The notes: generated by a model not told the origin, from the sequence alone. A DNA stretch of 64,000 nucleotides from Rhodanobacteraceae bacterium (GCA_004299555.1 SCQU01000029.1:124001-188000); one strand, 5' to 3'. Shown: positions 10,445 to 19,561, counted from the stretch's first letter. Made by a program: numbers and translations.

Positions 10445-10756
10445 ATGAAATTGCACGGTATTCCCATGGCGTTGGCAGGCATGCTGCTGCTTGCCGCGCC
10501 GGCGTGGAGCGCGCCACCGCCCAATTCGGCTGTGCATGCCGAACGCCCGCAGAGCCTGGAGCAGGCGGTCAAGCAGGTGCAACACCAGACGCGCGGGCAT
10601 ATCCTTGCGGCCGATACGGTTTCGCGCGGACGCACCCAGGTTTACCGGATCAAGGTGCTGACACCGCACGGCAAGGTACAGGTGGTGCAGCTGCATTCCA
10701 GTCCACAGGCGTCGGACCACTCGAACAAACCCCAGGCGGATCAAGGAGGGCACTGA
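10445..10756 (+). CDS. Small exported PepSY-like protein ahead of a two-component system
   Basis: A 103-residue protein with a signal peptide (MKLHGIP..., cleavage near AWSA) and one small domain. The pattern SLEQAVKQVQHQTRGHILAA...YRIKVLTPHGKVQVVQL fits the PepSY fold, an alpha-beta module often seen beside PhoPQ-like systems in Xanthomonadales. Its TGA shares one base with the response regulator ATG (TGATG at 10754), and the regulator's AGGAGG site lies inside this gene, so the genes are co-transcribed and probably coupled. It may tune the sensor in the periplasm; this role is inferred from context. Confidence 0.8.
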   Translation: MKLHGIPMALAGMLLLAAPAWSAPPPNSAVHAERPQSLEQAVKQVQHQTRGHILAADTVSRGRTQVYRIKVLTPHGKVQVVQLHSSPQASDHSNKPQADQGGH

Positions 10757-11448
10757 TGCGTATCCTTTTGGTGGAAGACGAAGCGCCGCTGCGGGAAACG
10801 CTGGCTGCGCGTCTCAAGCGCGACGGGTTTGCGGTGGATGCCGCAGCGGACGGCGAGGAGGGCCTGTACCTTGGCCGCGAGGTACCGTTTGACCTGGCGA
10901 TCATCGACCTTGGCCTGCCGAAATTGTCCGGCATGGAGTTGATTGAAATCCTGCGCAAGGAAGGGCACGGCTACCCGGTCCTGATCCTGACCGCGCGCTC
11001 GTCCTGGCAGGACAAGGTCGAGGGCCTGAAGTTCGGCGCCGACGACTACCTCGTCAAGCCGTTCCATGTCGAAGAATTGCTGGCGCGGATCAACGCGCTG
11101 GTGCGGCGGGCATCGGGCTGGGCCAAACCGGTGTTGTCGTGCGGCCCGATCCGCCTCGATACCACCGCGCAGACCGTCACGGTCGACGGCAAGCCGGCCG
11201 ATCTCACCAGCTACGAGTACAAGGTGCTGGAGTACCTGATGCTGCACGCGGGTGAGCTGGTCTCGAAGGCTGACCTGACCGAACACATTTACCAGCAGGA
11301 CTTTGATCGCGACTCCAACGTGCTGGAAGTTTTCATCGGCCGCCTTAGGCGCAAGCTCGACCCCGAGGGCAGCCTGAAGCCGGTTGAAACCGTGCGCGGG
11401 CGGGGCTACCGGTTCGCGATTCCGCGGGACGAGAATCCCGCCGAGTGA
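10756..11448 (+). CDS. phoP: OmpR-family response regulator (PhoP-like)
   Basis: A 230-residue OmpR/PhoB-type regulator. The receiver domain (residues 1-115) has the acidic pair in LLVEDEAPLR, the phospho-acceptor Asp in IIDLGLPKLSG, the Thr in LILTAR and the Lys in DDYLVKPF. The C-terminal winged helix ends in RRKLDPEG...VRGRGYRF, the DNA-binding wing signature. A strong AGGAGG ribosome site sits 6 bases upstream. It pairs with the histidine kinase 88 bp downstream. The specific PhoP label (Mg2+/cationic peptide response) rests on similarity of the pair to PhoPQ and on the PepSY-like neighbour; phosphodonor and targets are inferred. Confidence 0.9.
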   Translation: MRILLVEDEAPLRETLAARLKRDGFAVDAAADGEEGLYLGREVPFDLAIIDLGLPKLSGMELIEILRKEGHGYPVLILTARSSWQDKVEGLKFGADDYLVKPFHVEELLARINALVRRASGWAKPVLSCGPIRLDTTAQTVTVDGKPADLTSYEYKVLEYLMLHAGELVSKADLTEHIYQQDFDRDSNVLEVFIGRLRRKLDPEGSLKPVETVRGRGYRFAIPRDENPAE

Positions 11449-11536
11449 GTGCGGATCGACGGCATCAGGCTTGCGTGCGCGGGCGGCTTGCGGTGATGAT
11501 GGCAGCCGGTGCGGCCGGGTCTGACCGCGCGTAGGG

Positions 11537-12949
11537 ATGGGTTGGATGGCAGCCACGGACACCGCGTCACGCGGACCCTTGTCGCTGGTGTCACGCTCCA
11601 CCATTGCAACCTTGCTGGTGCTGGTGGGCTTTCTGGGCGTGACCGGGTTTGCGCTGGATCGAGCCTACGCCAATGCGGCGCTGGCAGGTTTGCGCGCGCG
11701 CCTGCAAAGTTACGCCTACACCTACCTGGCCGGGATCGACGTCAGCAGCCGTTCCGATCGCGTCATTCCACCGGATTCCTCACAGCCCAACGCGGACTTT
11801 TCGCGGCCGGGTTCGGGCCTGTACGCGGTGGTGGTCGGCCAGGGCGGCTTCCGCTGGGAGACCCAGTCGGCCCTTGGCCGCGATCTGCCGTTTGACCAGC
11901 TGCTGGCGCCCGGCGTTACCCAGTTCCAGGGGCCGGTGGTGACGCCGGCCGGACCGTTGTTCGTGCTCGGGCAGGGCGTCGACTGGGTGCTGCAGGGACA
12001 CAAGAGCTACCACCTGACCGTGTACATCGCGCAAAGCGACGCTCCCTACCGGAGCGCACTGGCGGCCTATCGGCGCACGTTGTTTGGCTGGCTGGGCGGG
12101 CTCGGGCTGGCGTTGCTGATCCTGCAGCAGATCCTGCTGCGCTGGAGCCTGGCCCCGCTGCGCCGGGTGGCGCACGACATCGTGCGCATCGAACGCGGCA
12201 GCGCCGAGCGCCTGCTGGGGCCCTATCCACGCGAGGTTTCGGTGCTGACCCACGGCCTCAATCGCTTCATCGAAAGTGAGCGTGAGCACCTGAAGCGCTA
12301 CCGCAACACGCTGGACGACCTGGCGCACAGCCTGAAGACGCCGCTTGCGGTGGCGCGTTCACGGCTGGAGTCGGGCGATGACGCCGCCAGGGTGCGTCAG
12401 GATCTGCTGGAACAGGTAACCCACATGGATCAGATCGTTGCCTACCAGCTGGCCCGCGCCAAGGCCTCGGGGCATTCCACCTTCGCGCCGCCGATACCGA
12501 TCCAGGCGCACGCCGAGGCCGTGGTGCGCAGCCTTGAGCGCGTGTACACGGCGCGCAACATCCTGTGCGAATTCGACATCGACGACAGTGCGCGCTTTTA
12601 CGGAGAAGAGGGTGACCTGCTGGAACTGCTTGGCAACCTGTTGGAAAACGCGTTCAAGTGGGCCAACCGGCGCGTGCTCTTGTGCGTGACGCGGGTAGCG
12701 CCCGGGGACTCGCGCGCGTGGCGCGCGGGGTTGGACATCCGGGTCGAAGACGACGGCCCCGGCATTCCGGCAGACAAGCTGGAAGCCGTGCTGCAGCGCG
12801 GCGTGCGCGGCGACGAGCGCGTACAGGGCCATGGCATTGGCCTCGCGATCGTCGAGGATATCGTCCGCAGCTACCACGGCGTGCTGCACGTGGATCGCTC
12901 AGCCGAGCTGGGCGGGGCGTCGTTTCACATCAGTTTTGCCGCGATGTAA
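11537..12949 (+). CDS. phoQ: Sensor histidine kinase (PhoQ-like)
   Basis: Membrane sensor kinase of 470 residues that should phosphorylate the preceding regulator. Two membrane helices (about 20-40 and 185-205) flank a periplasmic sensor of about 140 residues; a short HAMP-like linker follows. The H-box DLAHSLKTPL places the phospho-acceptor at His264, then come the N-box (LLGNLLENAFKW), the G1 box EDDGPGIP and the G2 box GHGIGLAI. Layout and H-box match PhoQ-type kinases. It ends convergently 30 bp from a small exported gene. The sensed signal cannot be read here. Confidence 0.9.
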   Translation: MGWMAATDTASRGPLSLVSRSTIATLLVLVGFLGVTGFALDRAYANAALAGLRARLQSYAYTYLAGIDVSSRSDRVIPPDSSQPNADFSRPGSGLYAVVVGQGGFRWETQSALGRDLPFDQLLAPGVTQFQGPVVTPAGPLFVLGQGVDWVLQGHKSYHLTVYIAQSDAPYRSALAAYRRTLFGWLGGLGLALLILQQILLRWSLAPLRRVAHDIVRIERGSAERLLGPYPREVSVLTHGLNRFIESEREHLKRYRNTLDDLAHSLKTPLAVARSRLESGDDAARVRQDLLEQVTHMDQIVAYQLARAKASGHSTFAPPIPIQAHAEAVVRSLERVYTARNILCEFDIDDSARFYGEEGDLLELLGNLLENAFKWANRRVLLCVTRVAPGDSRAWRAGLDIRVEDDGPGIPADKLEAVLQRGVRGDERVQGHGIGLAIVEDIVRSYHGVLHVDRSAELGGASFHISFAAM

Positions 12950-12979
12950 GGTCGCGTCTGGACGTCGCCGATGCGCGGG

Positions 12980-13360
12980 CTACTGGATCGATCCCGGCAG
13001 CAGCGATTGCCATGATGCCGCGGGGGCTGGCGTCGGGTGGGCAGCCTGGATGCGCGGCTTGTTGCTGGCCGAGGGGCCGAGCTTGCCGATGGCGGGCCCC
13101 GGCCGCGCGGGCGCGGCGGCCGGCTGCGTGGCATGCGGCGCAGGCGCAGGTGGATCGGAATCCGTGGCCGCGTCGTCGGGCATCACGTCGGGCCTGGGCA
13201 GCTCGCCGCGCGCGGCTTCGCGCACCGCCGCGCCCGGCAGCTGCGGCGCGTCGGCACTGCCGGCCAGCAGTGTCTGATCCGGGCCGTAGTCGAATGCGGC
13301 CGCCGTAAGCGGTACGCTACAGAGGATCAGCACTGCCAACCATGGCGACAGACGTTTCAT
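12980..13360 (-). CDS. Small exported Ala/Pro-rich protein
   Basis: Unrecognised 126-residue protein. It has a convincing signal peptide (MKRLSPWLAVLILCSVPLTAAA, shown here only in part by its features: Lys-Arg start, Leu-rich core, TAAA cleavage near residue 22) and a mature part rich in Ala, Pro, Asp and Ser with almost no predicted structure. It lies between the convergent kinase gene and the divergent birA, whose ATG is 92 bp away. Such low-complexity exported proteins are common in Xanthomonadales and usually hypothetical. Coding status is supported by the signal peptide and start position; function unknown. Confidence 0.6.
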   Translation of the reverse strand: MKRLSPWLAVLILCSVPLTAAAFDYGPDQTLLAGSADAPQLPGAAVREAARGELPRPDVMPDDAATDSDPPAPAPHATQPAAAPARPGPAIGKLGPSASNKPRIQAAHPTPAPAASWQSLLPGSIQ

Positions 13361-13451
13361 GGCAGCCCCCGACCAGCCCATGCAGAAGCTCCATCTTGAC
13401 ACATCCAGCCCATCTGTGCCAAGGCGCGGAACCGTGCGCGCGCAGACAGAC

Positions 13452-14438
13452 ATGACGGCCGGCGGCCCCGCCGCGGCGCCGGCAGTGCTCCGCTTGCTGC
13501 GGCCGGACCGGCGCATGGCCGGCCCCGAACTTGCCCGGCAGCTTGGCGTTTCGCGTGCGGCGGTGTGGAAGCAGGTCGCCGCGCTGCGGGCGGCGGGCCT
13601 GGAGATCGATGCTGGCAACGGGGGCTACCAGCTGTTGCGGCGCCTGGACTGGCTGGAGCCTGCCGCCGTGCTCCGCAGCCTGCCGGCCGGCGTTCGCCGC
13701 CGGGTCGGCCTGGTCGAGAATCACTGGCGCGTTGATTCAACTTCCAGCGAATGCCTGCGGCGCGCTGCCAAATTGCCGGATGCCGCATTCGTGTTTGCCG
13801 ACTGGCAGGACGCGGGGCGTGGGCGGCGGGGCCGCCGGTGGGTGTCGCCACCAGCCACCAACTTGCAATTTTCCTGCCTGAAGCATTTCAGCGGTGGGTA
13901 CGCCGCACTGTCGGGGTTGTCGCTCGCGGTGGGGGTGGCGGCGGCGGTGGCATTGGCGGATTGCGGAGCCGCCGGCGTTGGCCTGAAGTGGCCCAACGAC
14001 CTGGTGCATGCCGATGCGAAACTGGGCGGCATCCTGATTGAACTCGGGGGCGAATTCATGGGGCCCTGTTTTGCCGTCATCGGCATTGGCATCAACCTGC
14101 GGCTTTCTCCCAACGCGCGGCGCGCATTGGGACGCTCGTGTACCGATCTCGCGGGCGTGTGCGGCACCGCCGCACCCACACGCAATGCCCTGGCCGCGGC
14201 GTTGGTCGAGCGCCTTGTCGACACGCTGGAGACCTTTGATGCGGCCGGCTTTGCGGGTTTCGCCGACGCTTGGGCCGCACGCGATGTGCTAGCGGGCCGC
14301 GCCATTCGCGTTGAAGCGGCACGGGGTGCGTTTGATGCGGTGGCCGACGGCGTGGATGCGCGCGGCGCCCTGCGGGTGCGCACCGCCGATGGACTGCGCT
14401 GCCTTGACAGCGCCGAAGTTTCGGTGCGCGCGCAGTGA
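13452..14438 (+). CDS. birA: Bifunctional biotin-protein ligase / biotin operon repressor
   Basis: Attaches biotin to the acetyl-CoA carboxylase carrier protein and probably represses biotin synthesis. An N-terminal winged helix (about residues 14-60, ARQLGVSRAAVWKQVAALR) is followed by the catalytic domain with the biotinyl-AMP loop GRGRRGRRW, the KWPNDL motif, and a C-terminal SH3-like domain. Length 328 aa is normal for the two-domain BirA. ATG 13452 is preferred to the upstream start at 13359, which adds 31 residues outside the family alignment. coaX follows directly with overlapping stop/start. Confidence 0.94.
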   Translation: MTAGGPAAAPAVLRLLRPDRRMAGPELARQLGVSRAAVWKQVAALRAAGLEIDAGNGGYQLLRRLDWLEPAAVLRSLPAGVRRRVGLVENHWRVDSTSSECLRRAAKLPDAAFVFADWQDAGRGRRGRRWVSPPATNLQFSCLKHFSGGYAALSGLSLAVGVAAAVALADCGAAGVGLKWPNDLVHADAKLGGILIELGGEFMGPCFAVIGIGINLRLSPNARRALGRSCTDLAGVCGTAAPTRNALAAALVERLVDTLETFDAAGFAGFADAWAARDVLAGRAIRVEAARGAFDAVADGVDARGALRVRTADGLRCLDSAEVSVRAQ

Positions 14439-15226
14439 GCGCGGGGACGCCGGAAACCTGGCTGCTCGATCTTGGCAATTCGCGTGCGAAAGTGGCGCGG
14501 CTGGAGGCGGGGGCACCGGCGGATGCGTTTGCGCTCGAATGGGGCGCGCCCGGTTTCGCCGCAGACTTGCAGGCGAGACTTGCGCGCTGGCCGCGGCCCG
14601 CACGCGTGTGGGTGGCGTCGGTCGCATCGCTGGCACACGCGCAAGCGGTGCGCGCGGTGCTGGCGACGTTCGCACCGGCGCGGGCCGAATGGTTGCGCAC
14701 GCCGCGCTGTGCCGGCGGTGTCACCAACCGTTATGCCAGGCCCGAGCGGCTGGGGATCGACCGGTTCCTCGCGATGCTGGCAGCCCATGCGCGCGCGCGC
14801 GGCGCGTGCATCATCGTGGGTTGTGGCACCGCGCTCACGCTCGATGCGGTGGGCGCAGGCGGCGATCACGTCGAAGGCCTGATTACCCTCGCGCCGGACG
14901 GGATGTTGCGCGCGCTGCAGGGTGCGACGGCCATTGCCGACGGCAATCCCGATGCGTTTGCGGCTGGCGCCCGCGATGACACCGCGTTGGCGCTGCATGC
15001 AGGGTGCTGGGCGTCGGCCGGTGCGCTGGTGGAATGGTTTGTGGCACGGCAGCAGGCAGGAGGTGCCGGCCGGCAGGCCTGGCTGCATGGCGGCTGGGCC
15101 GCGCGGTTGGCCGCGTGGCTCGCGCGCGATGGCTGCCAGGTGCAGGTGCTGGACAACGCGGTGTTGCGCGGCCTGGCCGCGTGGGCTGGCGCCGCCAACG
15201 TAGAATCGTCGGCTGACCTCCGGTGA
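14435..15226 (+). CDS. coaX: Type III pantothenate kinase
   Basis: First committed step of coenzyme A synthesis: ATP-dependent phosphorylation of pantothenate by the type III (ASKHA-fold) enzyme. The phosphate loop LLDLGNSRAK is at residues 10-19, RLGIDRF binds substrate, and VGCGTALTLDAV is the second phosphate motif. The gene begins with GTG overlapping the birA TGA (GTGA), indicating coupling. Length 263 aa is usual. It is followed after 7 bp by a SPOR-domain gene, the same birA-coaX-SPOR order commonly seen in Xanthomonadales. Confidence 0.94.
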   Translation: MSAGTPETWLLDLGNSRAKVARLEAGAPADAFALEWGAPGFAADLQARLARWPRPARVWVASVASLAHAQAVRAVLATFAPARAEWLRTPRCAGGVTNRYARPERLGIDRFLAMLAAHARARGACIIVGCGTALTLDAVGAGGDHVEGLITLAPDGMLRALQGATAIADGNPDAFAAGARDDTALALHAGCWASAGALVEWFVARQQAGGAGRQAWLHGGWAARLAAWLARDGCQVQVLDNAVLRGLAAWAGAANVESSADLR

Positions 15227-15233
15227 CTGCCCG

Positions 15234-15887
15234 ATGTTCGTTCGCCTACTGTTTCTGCTGCTGCTGGCACTGAATCTCGGCGCCGGCGCGTGGCTGCTGT
15301 TCGGACGCTCACCGGCACCGGTGCTGCCGCCGGCGACCGATCCGGGCGTGCCGGAGCTGCGGTTGCTGTCGGAAACCCGCGGCGCAACCCCGGCGGCGAG
15401 TGCTGGCGCACGCGCGCATCCGCTGGCCGCGGACGTGTGCTCGACACTGGGGCCGTTCACCACGGCCGCCGACATGCGTGCGTCCCTGCAGGCCCTGACG
15501 CCGCACGTCGCGCGCATCCAGTATCGCGAGGAACAGGTCAGCCGCTCGCGCGGGTTCTGGGTGTACCTGCCCGCGACGCCCACACGCGAAGCGGCGTTGG
15601 GTGAGGCACGGCAGCTCGCCGCCAAGGGCATCGATGACTACTACGTCGTGACCGCCGGCGATGCGCAAAATACGGTCTCGCTGGGCCTGTTTGATGACGA
15701 GACCAATGCGCAAAAACGGCTGGCGGAAGTCCAGCATCTGGGCTTCCACGCGAAGGTCAAGCAGCGTGTGGACACCGGGCCTGCCTACTGGATCGACTAC
15801 GCCACCGTGCCCGGCGCCGTGTTTGCCTGGCAGACGTGGCTGCCCGACCGCAGCGACCTGCAATCGGAACACATTGACTGCTTTTGA
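15234..15887 (+). CDS. SPOR-domain membrane protein
   Basis: A 217-residue protein with one N-terminal membrane helix (residues 4-24) and a periplasmic part. Residues about 75-150 show the SPOR pattern (CSTLGPFTTAADMRASLQAL, then VYLPATPTREAALGEARQL and YYVVTAG..NTVSLGLF), a repeat that binds denuded peptidoglycan at the division site. It follows coaX by 7 bp and probably shares its transcript. Its exact role is unknown; many SPOR proteins act at the septum. Confidence 0.85.
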   Translation: MFVRLLFLLLLALNLGAGAWLLFGRSPAPVLPPATDPGVPELRLLSETRGATPAASAGARAHPLAADVCSTLGPFTTAADMRASLQALTPHVARIQYREEQVSRSRGFWVYLPATPTREAALGEARQLAAKGIDDYYVVTAGDAQNTVSLGLFDDETNAQKRLAEVQHLGFHAKVKQRVDTGPAYWIDYATVPGAVFAWQTWLPDRSDLQSEHIDCF

Positions 15888-15932
15888 GCCGGGTCGCGGC
15901 GCCCGCGTACGCCTGCGATAATGCGGCGTTGC

Positions 15933-16008
15933 GCCGGCATAGCTCAGTTGGTAGAGCAACCGCCTTGTAAGCGGTAGGTCGCCTGTTCGAGTCAGGCTGC
16001 CGGCACCA
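15933..16008 (+). tRNA. tRNA-Thr(UGU)
   Basis: Cloverleaf tRNA with a 7-bp acceptor stem (GCCGGCA paired with TGCCGGC), D arm AGCTCAGTTGGTAGAGC, anticodon stem ACCGC/GCGGT, loop CTTGTAA with anticodon TGT, a T arm with TTCGAGT, discriminator A and an encoded CCA. The body is close to E. coli tRNA-Thr(UGU). The antisense strand gives a spurious open frame that should not be annotated. Confidence 0.97.
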
Positions 16009-16151
16009 CGTCCACTGAAGCGGCCGCGGTTCCGCGCGGCGCGCTGTTGTCGCGGTCCGTCGGTTGCGGTTGCAACCGGCTCGCCGTGCGCCGATCATGG
16101 CACGCGGTACATTGCCAAGTGGTGGCGGACGCAACGCGGAGCGTGGCTGTG

Positions 16152-16493
16152 ATGGTCAGCGATAAGGATGCAGCCGAGGCCGCGTTTCAGGCGCAGATCG
16201 CAGCCCTGGGCGAAGCCTTCGTGCACGGTTTGCCGGCGCGCCGCGCGGCGTTGGTGACGGCATGGCATGACTGTGCCGATGACGCCAACGAGCCCGCGTG
16301 GGAACGTCTGCGCGAGGTGGCGCACAAGCTGTCGGGGTCGGCGTCCAACTACGGGTTTGAGGCGCTGGGTGCGGCCGGGCGTGAGCTCGACAGGCTGCTT
16401 ACCGGGCACACCCGCTGCCGGGTGCGCGCACAGGCTGCAGCCGCGGTGTCGCGCCTGCGGGATGCGCTGGATGGCGTGATCGCGTCGGCCTGA
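16152..16493 (+). CDS. HPt (histidine phosphotransfer) domain protein
   Basis: A 113-residue single-domain protein with the HPt signature LREVAHKLSGSASNYGFEALG; His58 is the predicted phospho-accepting residue on a four-helix bundle. HPt proteins carry phosphate between hybrid kinases and response regulators. No kinase or receiver gene is adjacent, so its partners are elsewhere. The frame opens at 16047 but the N-terminal extension there is Arg/Cys-rich and non-family; ATG 16152 (or the preceding GTG) gives the domain start. Confidence 0.8.
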   Translation: MVSDKDAAEAAFQAQIAALGEAFVHGLPARRAALVTAWHDCADDANEPAWERLREVAHKLSGSASNYGFEALGAAGRELDRLLTGHTRCRVRAQAAAAVSRLRDALDGVIASA

Positions 16494-16573
16494 GCGGCCT
16501 GCCGGGCGCCGTGGTTTGGCCGCCGGCGTGCGCGGCCACTATGCTTGTGGGTCAGCAGTGACAGGTGACCCAC

Positions 16574-17497
16574 ATGGCAAACACGGCGAAATCAATTTCC
16601 CTGATTGGCGTTCCAACGGATATCGGCGCCGGTTCGCGCGGCGCGTCGATGGGCCCAGAGGCGATGCGCGTGGCAGGCCTGGGTCAGGCGCTCACCAAGC
16701 GCGGTCTGGACGTCATCGATTGCGGCAATCTCAGCGGTCCGCTGAATCCGTGGCAGCCACCGCACAACGGCTATCGCCATCTGCCGGAGGTGGTGCAGTG
16801 GAACCGCACCCTGAAGCGGGCGGAGCTTGCGGAGCTCGAGGCCGGGCGGCTGCCGATCATGCTGGGCGGCGACCATTGCCTTGGCGTGGGCTCGGTCAGC
16901 GCCGTGGCCCAGTACTGCCGCGCCCAAAAGCGCAAGTTGCGCGTGTTCTGGCTCGACGCGCACACCGACTTCAACACCAGCGCGATCAGCCCAAGCGGCA
17001 ATATCCACGGCATGCCGGTAGCGTGCCTGTGCGGCAAGGGGCCGGGGGAACTGACGTCGCTTAGCGATGTGGTGCCGGCGATCGACGCCAGCGTGTTGCG
17101 CCAGATCGGTATCCGCTCGGTCGACACCGAAGAAAAACGCCTGGTCCACGACATGGGCGTGGACATCTACGACATGCGCTACATCGACGAGGTCGGGATG
17201 CGGCGGGTCATGGAGGAGGCCTTGGCGGGGTTGGACGGCAACAGCCACCTGCACGTCAGCTTCGATGTGGATTTCCTGGATCCGTCGATCGCGCCGGCGG
17301 TCGCCACCACGGTACCGGGCGGCCCGAACTATCGCGAAGCGCAGCTGTGCATGGAGATGATCGCCGACAGTGGCCGCATGGGTTCGCTTGACATCGTGGA
17401 ACTCAATCCGGCGCTGGACGAGCACAACCGGACCGCCGAGCTGGTGGTGGATCTGGTCGAGAGCCTGTTTGGCAAGTCAACCTTGATGCGCAAGTGA
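16574..17497 (+). CDS. rocF: Arginase / ureohydrolase
   Basis: Binuclear manganese enzyme of the ureohydrolase superfamily that hydrolyses arginine to ornithine and urea. The metal-binding motifs are complete: GGDHCLGVGS, LDAHTDFN, and SFDVDFLDPSIAPAV near the C-terminus. Length (307 aa) and the N-terminal GVPTDIGAGSRGA pattern fit arginase rather than agmatinase. ATG 16574 is preceded by AGGTGA at a good distance, so it is preferred over the in-frame GTG at 16565. It stands alone, suggesting a catabolic role in arginine nitrogen use. Confidence 0.9.
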   Translation: MANTAKSISLIGVPTDIGAGSRGASMGPEAMRVAGLGQALTKRGLDVIDCGNLSGPLNPWQPPHNGYRHLPEVVQWNRTLKRAELAELEAGRLPIMLGGDHCLGVGSVSAVAQYCRAQKRKLRVFWLDAHTDFNTSAISPSGNIHGMPVACLCGKGPGELTSLSDVVPAIDASVLRQIGIRSVDTEEKRLVHDMGVDIYDMRYIDEVGMRRVMEEALAGLDGNSHLHVSFDVDFLDPSIAPAVATTVPGGPNYREAQLCMEMIADSGRMGSLDIVELNPALDEHNRTAELVVDLVESLFGKSTLMRK

Positions 17498-17668
17498 TTG
17501 GCACGGCCCGGCGCGCGCCAAAGCCGGACGATTGAGATCTGCGTCACCGTTTCGATACGCCTAAGTCAACAAATGTTTCCGCCGTGGCGTGCAACGCGCC
17601 GCGAGCACGGCTCTTGCAACGGATGCCGTGGCACCCGAAGGGCGGTGCAGGACAGCAAGGAAGACGGC

Positions 17669-19474
17669 GTGGCCAGACGCGGACAGTATTTCAGCATCAT
17701 CGAAGCGATACCGCGTGCGCGGATCGCATTGCGGTGGTGTGGCTGGCTCGGCATAGCACTGCTGGTGGTGCCCGCGGTCGTACTGGCGGTACTCGTGGCC
17801 ACGGACGTGTCGGCTCCGGGTGGCGACGCGCTGCACTGGGCGCTGGGGTTGGTCGGCCTGGTGGCGCTGGTCGCCGCGGGCGGCGCGGCGGTGCTGGTGT
17901 TGTCCACCCTGCGCCGCATGACCGAGTTGACCCAGCTCTTGTGCGAGCGCGGGAACGGGCCGGTGCTGGTCAAGGACACCCGGCACCGCTACCGCTTTGT
18001 CAACGAGGCGGCCGCGGCCCTGATCGGGCGTACACCGGCGGACATCCGCGGACGCAGCGACGGTGAGCTTGATCCGGGTGGGCGTGCGCTGGTCTACGAT
18101 GAGAACGACCGGGTCTGCCTCGAGCGCGACCTGCCGACCCTGTTTCGCGAATCGCAGCAGACGGCAGACGGGGTGCACAGTTTTCTGATTGCCAAGTACC
18201 CGCTGCACGACACGCGCGGGCGCATTGCCGGCCTGGTCGGGGTAGCGCGGGACATCACCGACGAGCTCGCGCTGCAGGGGCTCGAGCGCCAGCACGCCGA
18301 CGAGCAGCGGTTCTGGTTCGCTCTGAACCCGGAACCGGTGGTGCTGTTTGCCGGTGCGGACCTGCAGGTCGTGGATGCCAATCCGGCCGCCCAGGTGTGT
18401 TACGGCTATGACCGTCCGCGCCTGCTGCAGATGCACCTTCCCGAGCTGTTTGCGCCGGACGAGTCCGGACGCCTGGCTGCCTACCTGCGCCGCGACGGAC
18501 GCAGCCTGCCGCCGGGCAGCGTGGGCTGGCAGCAGCGCCGGGCCGACGGCGAATTGTTCGATGCCGTCACCGACATGGGCAGCATCGCGCACGGGCACGG
18601 CCTGGTCCACGTCATGCGGGTGCGTGATGTGTCCGCACTGCACGCCGCGCAGCGCGCCGCCGCGGCGGCGCAAGCGCGCTATGAGGACCTCATCGAGTCG
18701 GGGCTGGCGATGGTGTGGATGCATGACATGGACGGGCGCCTGCTGCGCGTGAACGGGGCGATGGCCAGCGCGCTGGGCTACGAGCGCGAGCACATGGTCG
18801 GTCGGGACCTGGCCGATTTCGTGGCCACTGACGCGCGTGAACACTGGGACGATTATCGCGCCCGCACGCGCAGCCTGAAGCGGGACGAGGGCTTGCTGCA
18901 TTTCATATCCAGCAACGGCGAGCGCCGCGTGTGGCAGTACCAGTTCGTGTGCTACCCCGAAGCCAGGCCCGTGCCCTATGTGCTGGGTTCCGCGCAGGAC
19001 GTGACGTTGCGCCATCGCTACGAATCGAAGATGCGCGACCAGAACCGGCGCGACCCGCTGACGGGGTGCCGTACCCGGCGCTTCATCGATACCTTTGCGC
19101 TGCAGGCGACCCCCGACCAGGTGTGGGGCTGCATCTTCGTGGACATCGACTATTTCCGCCAGTTGAACTCCAGTGAAGGCCGCGAGCGCGGTGACGAGGT
19201 GTTGCGCGAGCTGGCGCGGGTGTTGCTCCACCACGCGGGCCCCGAGGACGAGGTGGTGCGGATGGGGGGCGACGAGTTCGTGCTGGTGGTATCGCAGACC
19301 ACCGCCGATGCCCTGCGCGAGCGCGCGCAGCAGCTGGCGGCGGTATCGCGGGATGGCATGCCGGTGGTGTTTTCGATCGGCTGGGCGGCCCGTGAAGGCG
19401 GCGAGTCGCTGGATTCGACCCTGCGCCGCGCCGACAAGATGCTGCTGCACGAGCGGATGCGCGAGCGCGGTTGA
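17669..19474 (+). CDS. Membrane PAS-GGDEF diguanylate cyclase
   Basis: Synthesises c-di-GMP from two GTP. From GTG 17669 the protein is 601 residues: two membrane helices near residues 30-75, then three PAS-like domains (VLVKDTRHRYRFVNEAAAALIG; VVLFAGADLQVVDANPAAQVC; VWMHDMDGRLLRVNGAMASALG), and a C-terminal GGDEF domain with an intact GGDEF at residues 533-537. No clear RxxD inhibitory site precedes it, and no EAL or HD-GYP domain follows. GTG 17669 has AGGAAG upstream; the frame opens earlier at 17498 but that region looks non-coding. The PAS domains suggest cytoplasmic sensing; the ligand is unknown. Confidence 0.88.
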   Translation: MARRGQYFSIIEAIPRARIALRWCGWLGIALLVVPAVVLAVLVATDVSAPGGDALHWALGLVGLVALVAAGGAAVLVLSTLRRMTELTQLLCERGNGPVLVKDTRHRYRFVNEAAAALIGRTPADIRGRSDGELDPGGRALVYDENDRVCLERDLPTLFRESQQTADGVHSFLIAKYPLHDTRGRIAGLVGVARDITDELALQGLERQHADEQRFWFALNPEPVVLFAGADLQVVDANPAAQVCYGYDRPRLLQMHLPELFAPDESGRLAAYLRRDGRSLPPGSVGWQQRRADGELFDAVTDMGSIAHGHGLVHVMRVRDVSALHAAQRAAAAAQARYEDLIESGLAMVWMHDMDGRLLRVNGAMASALGYEREHMVGRDLADFVATDAREHWDDYRARTRSLKRDEGLLHFISSNGERRVWQYQFVCYPEARPVPYVLGSAQDVTLRHRYESKMRDQNRRDPLTGCRTRRFIDTFALQATPDQVWGCIFVDIDYFRQLNSSEGRERGDEVLRELARVLLHHAGPEDEVVRMGGDEFVLVVSQTTADALRERAQQLAAVSRDGMPVVFSIGWAAREGGESLDSTLRRADKMLLHERMRERG

Positions 19475-19561
19475 CCGCCTTTGCGTTGCGCTGCAGCAAC
19501 GCTGCACTTAGCATGTGCGGTTTGCGCGCCTGCATCCGCGGGCGCCCGGAGTGCGGTGGAC

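Noticed and set aside
13721-15631. 636-codon minus-strand frame opposite birA and coaX
   Set aside because: Antisense shadow in GC-rich DNA; composition is Arg/Ala/Pro-rich with no domain.
15757-16134. Minus-strand frame across tRNA-Thr
   Set aside because: It reads antisense through the tRNA gene, giving the usual false tRNA-derived peptide.
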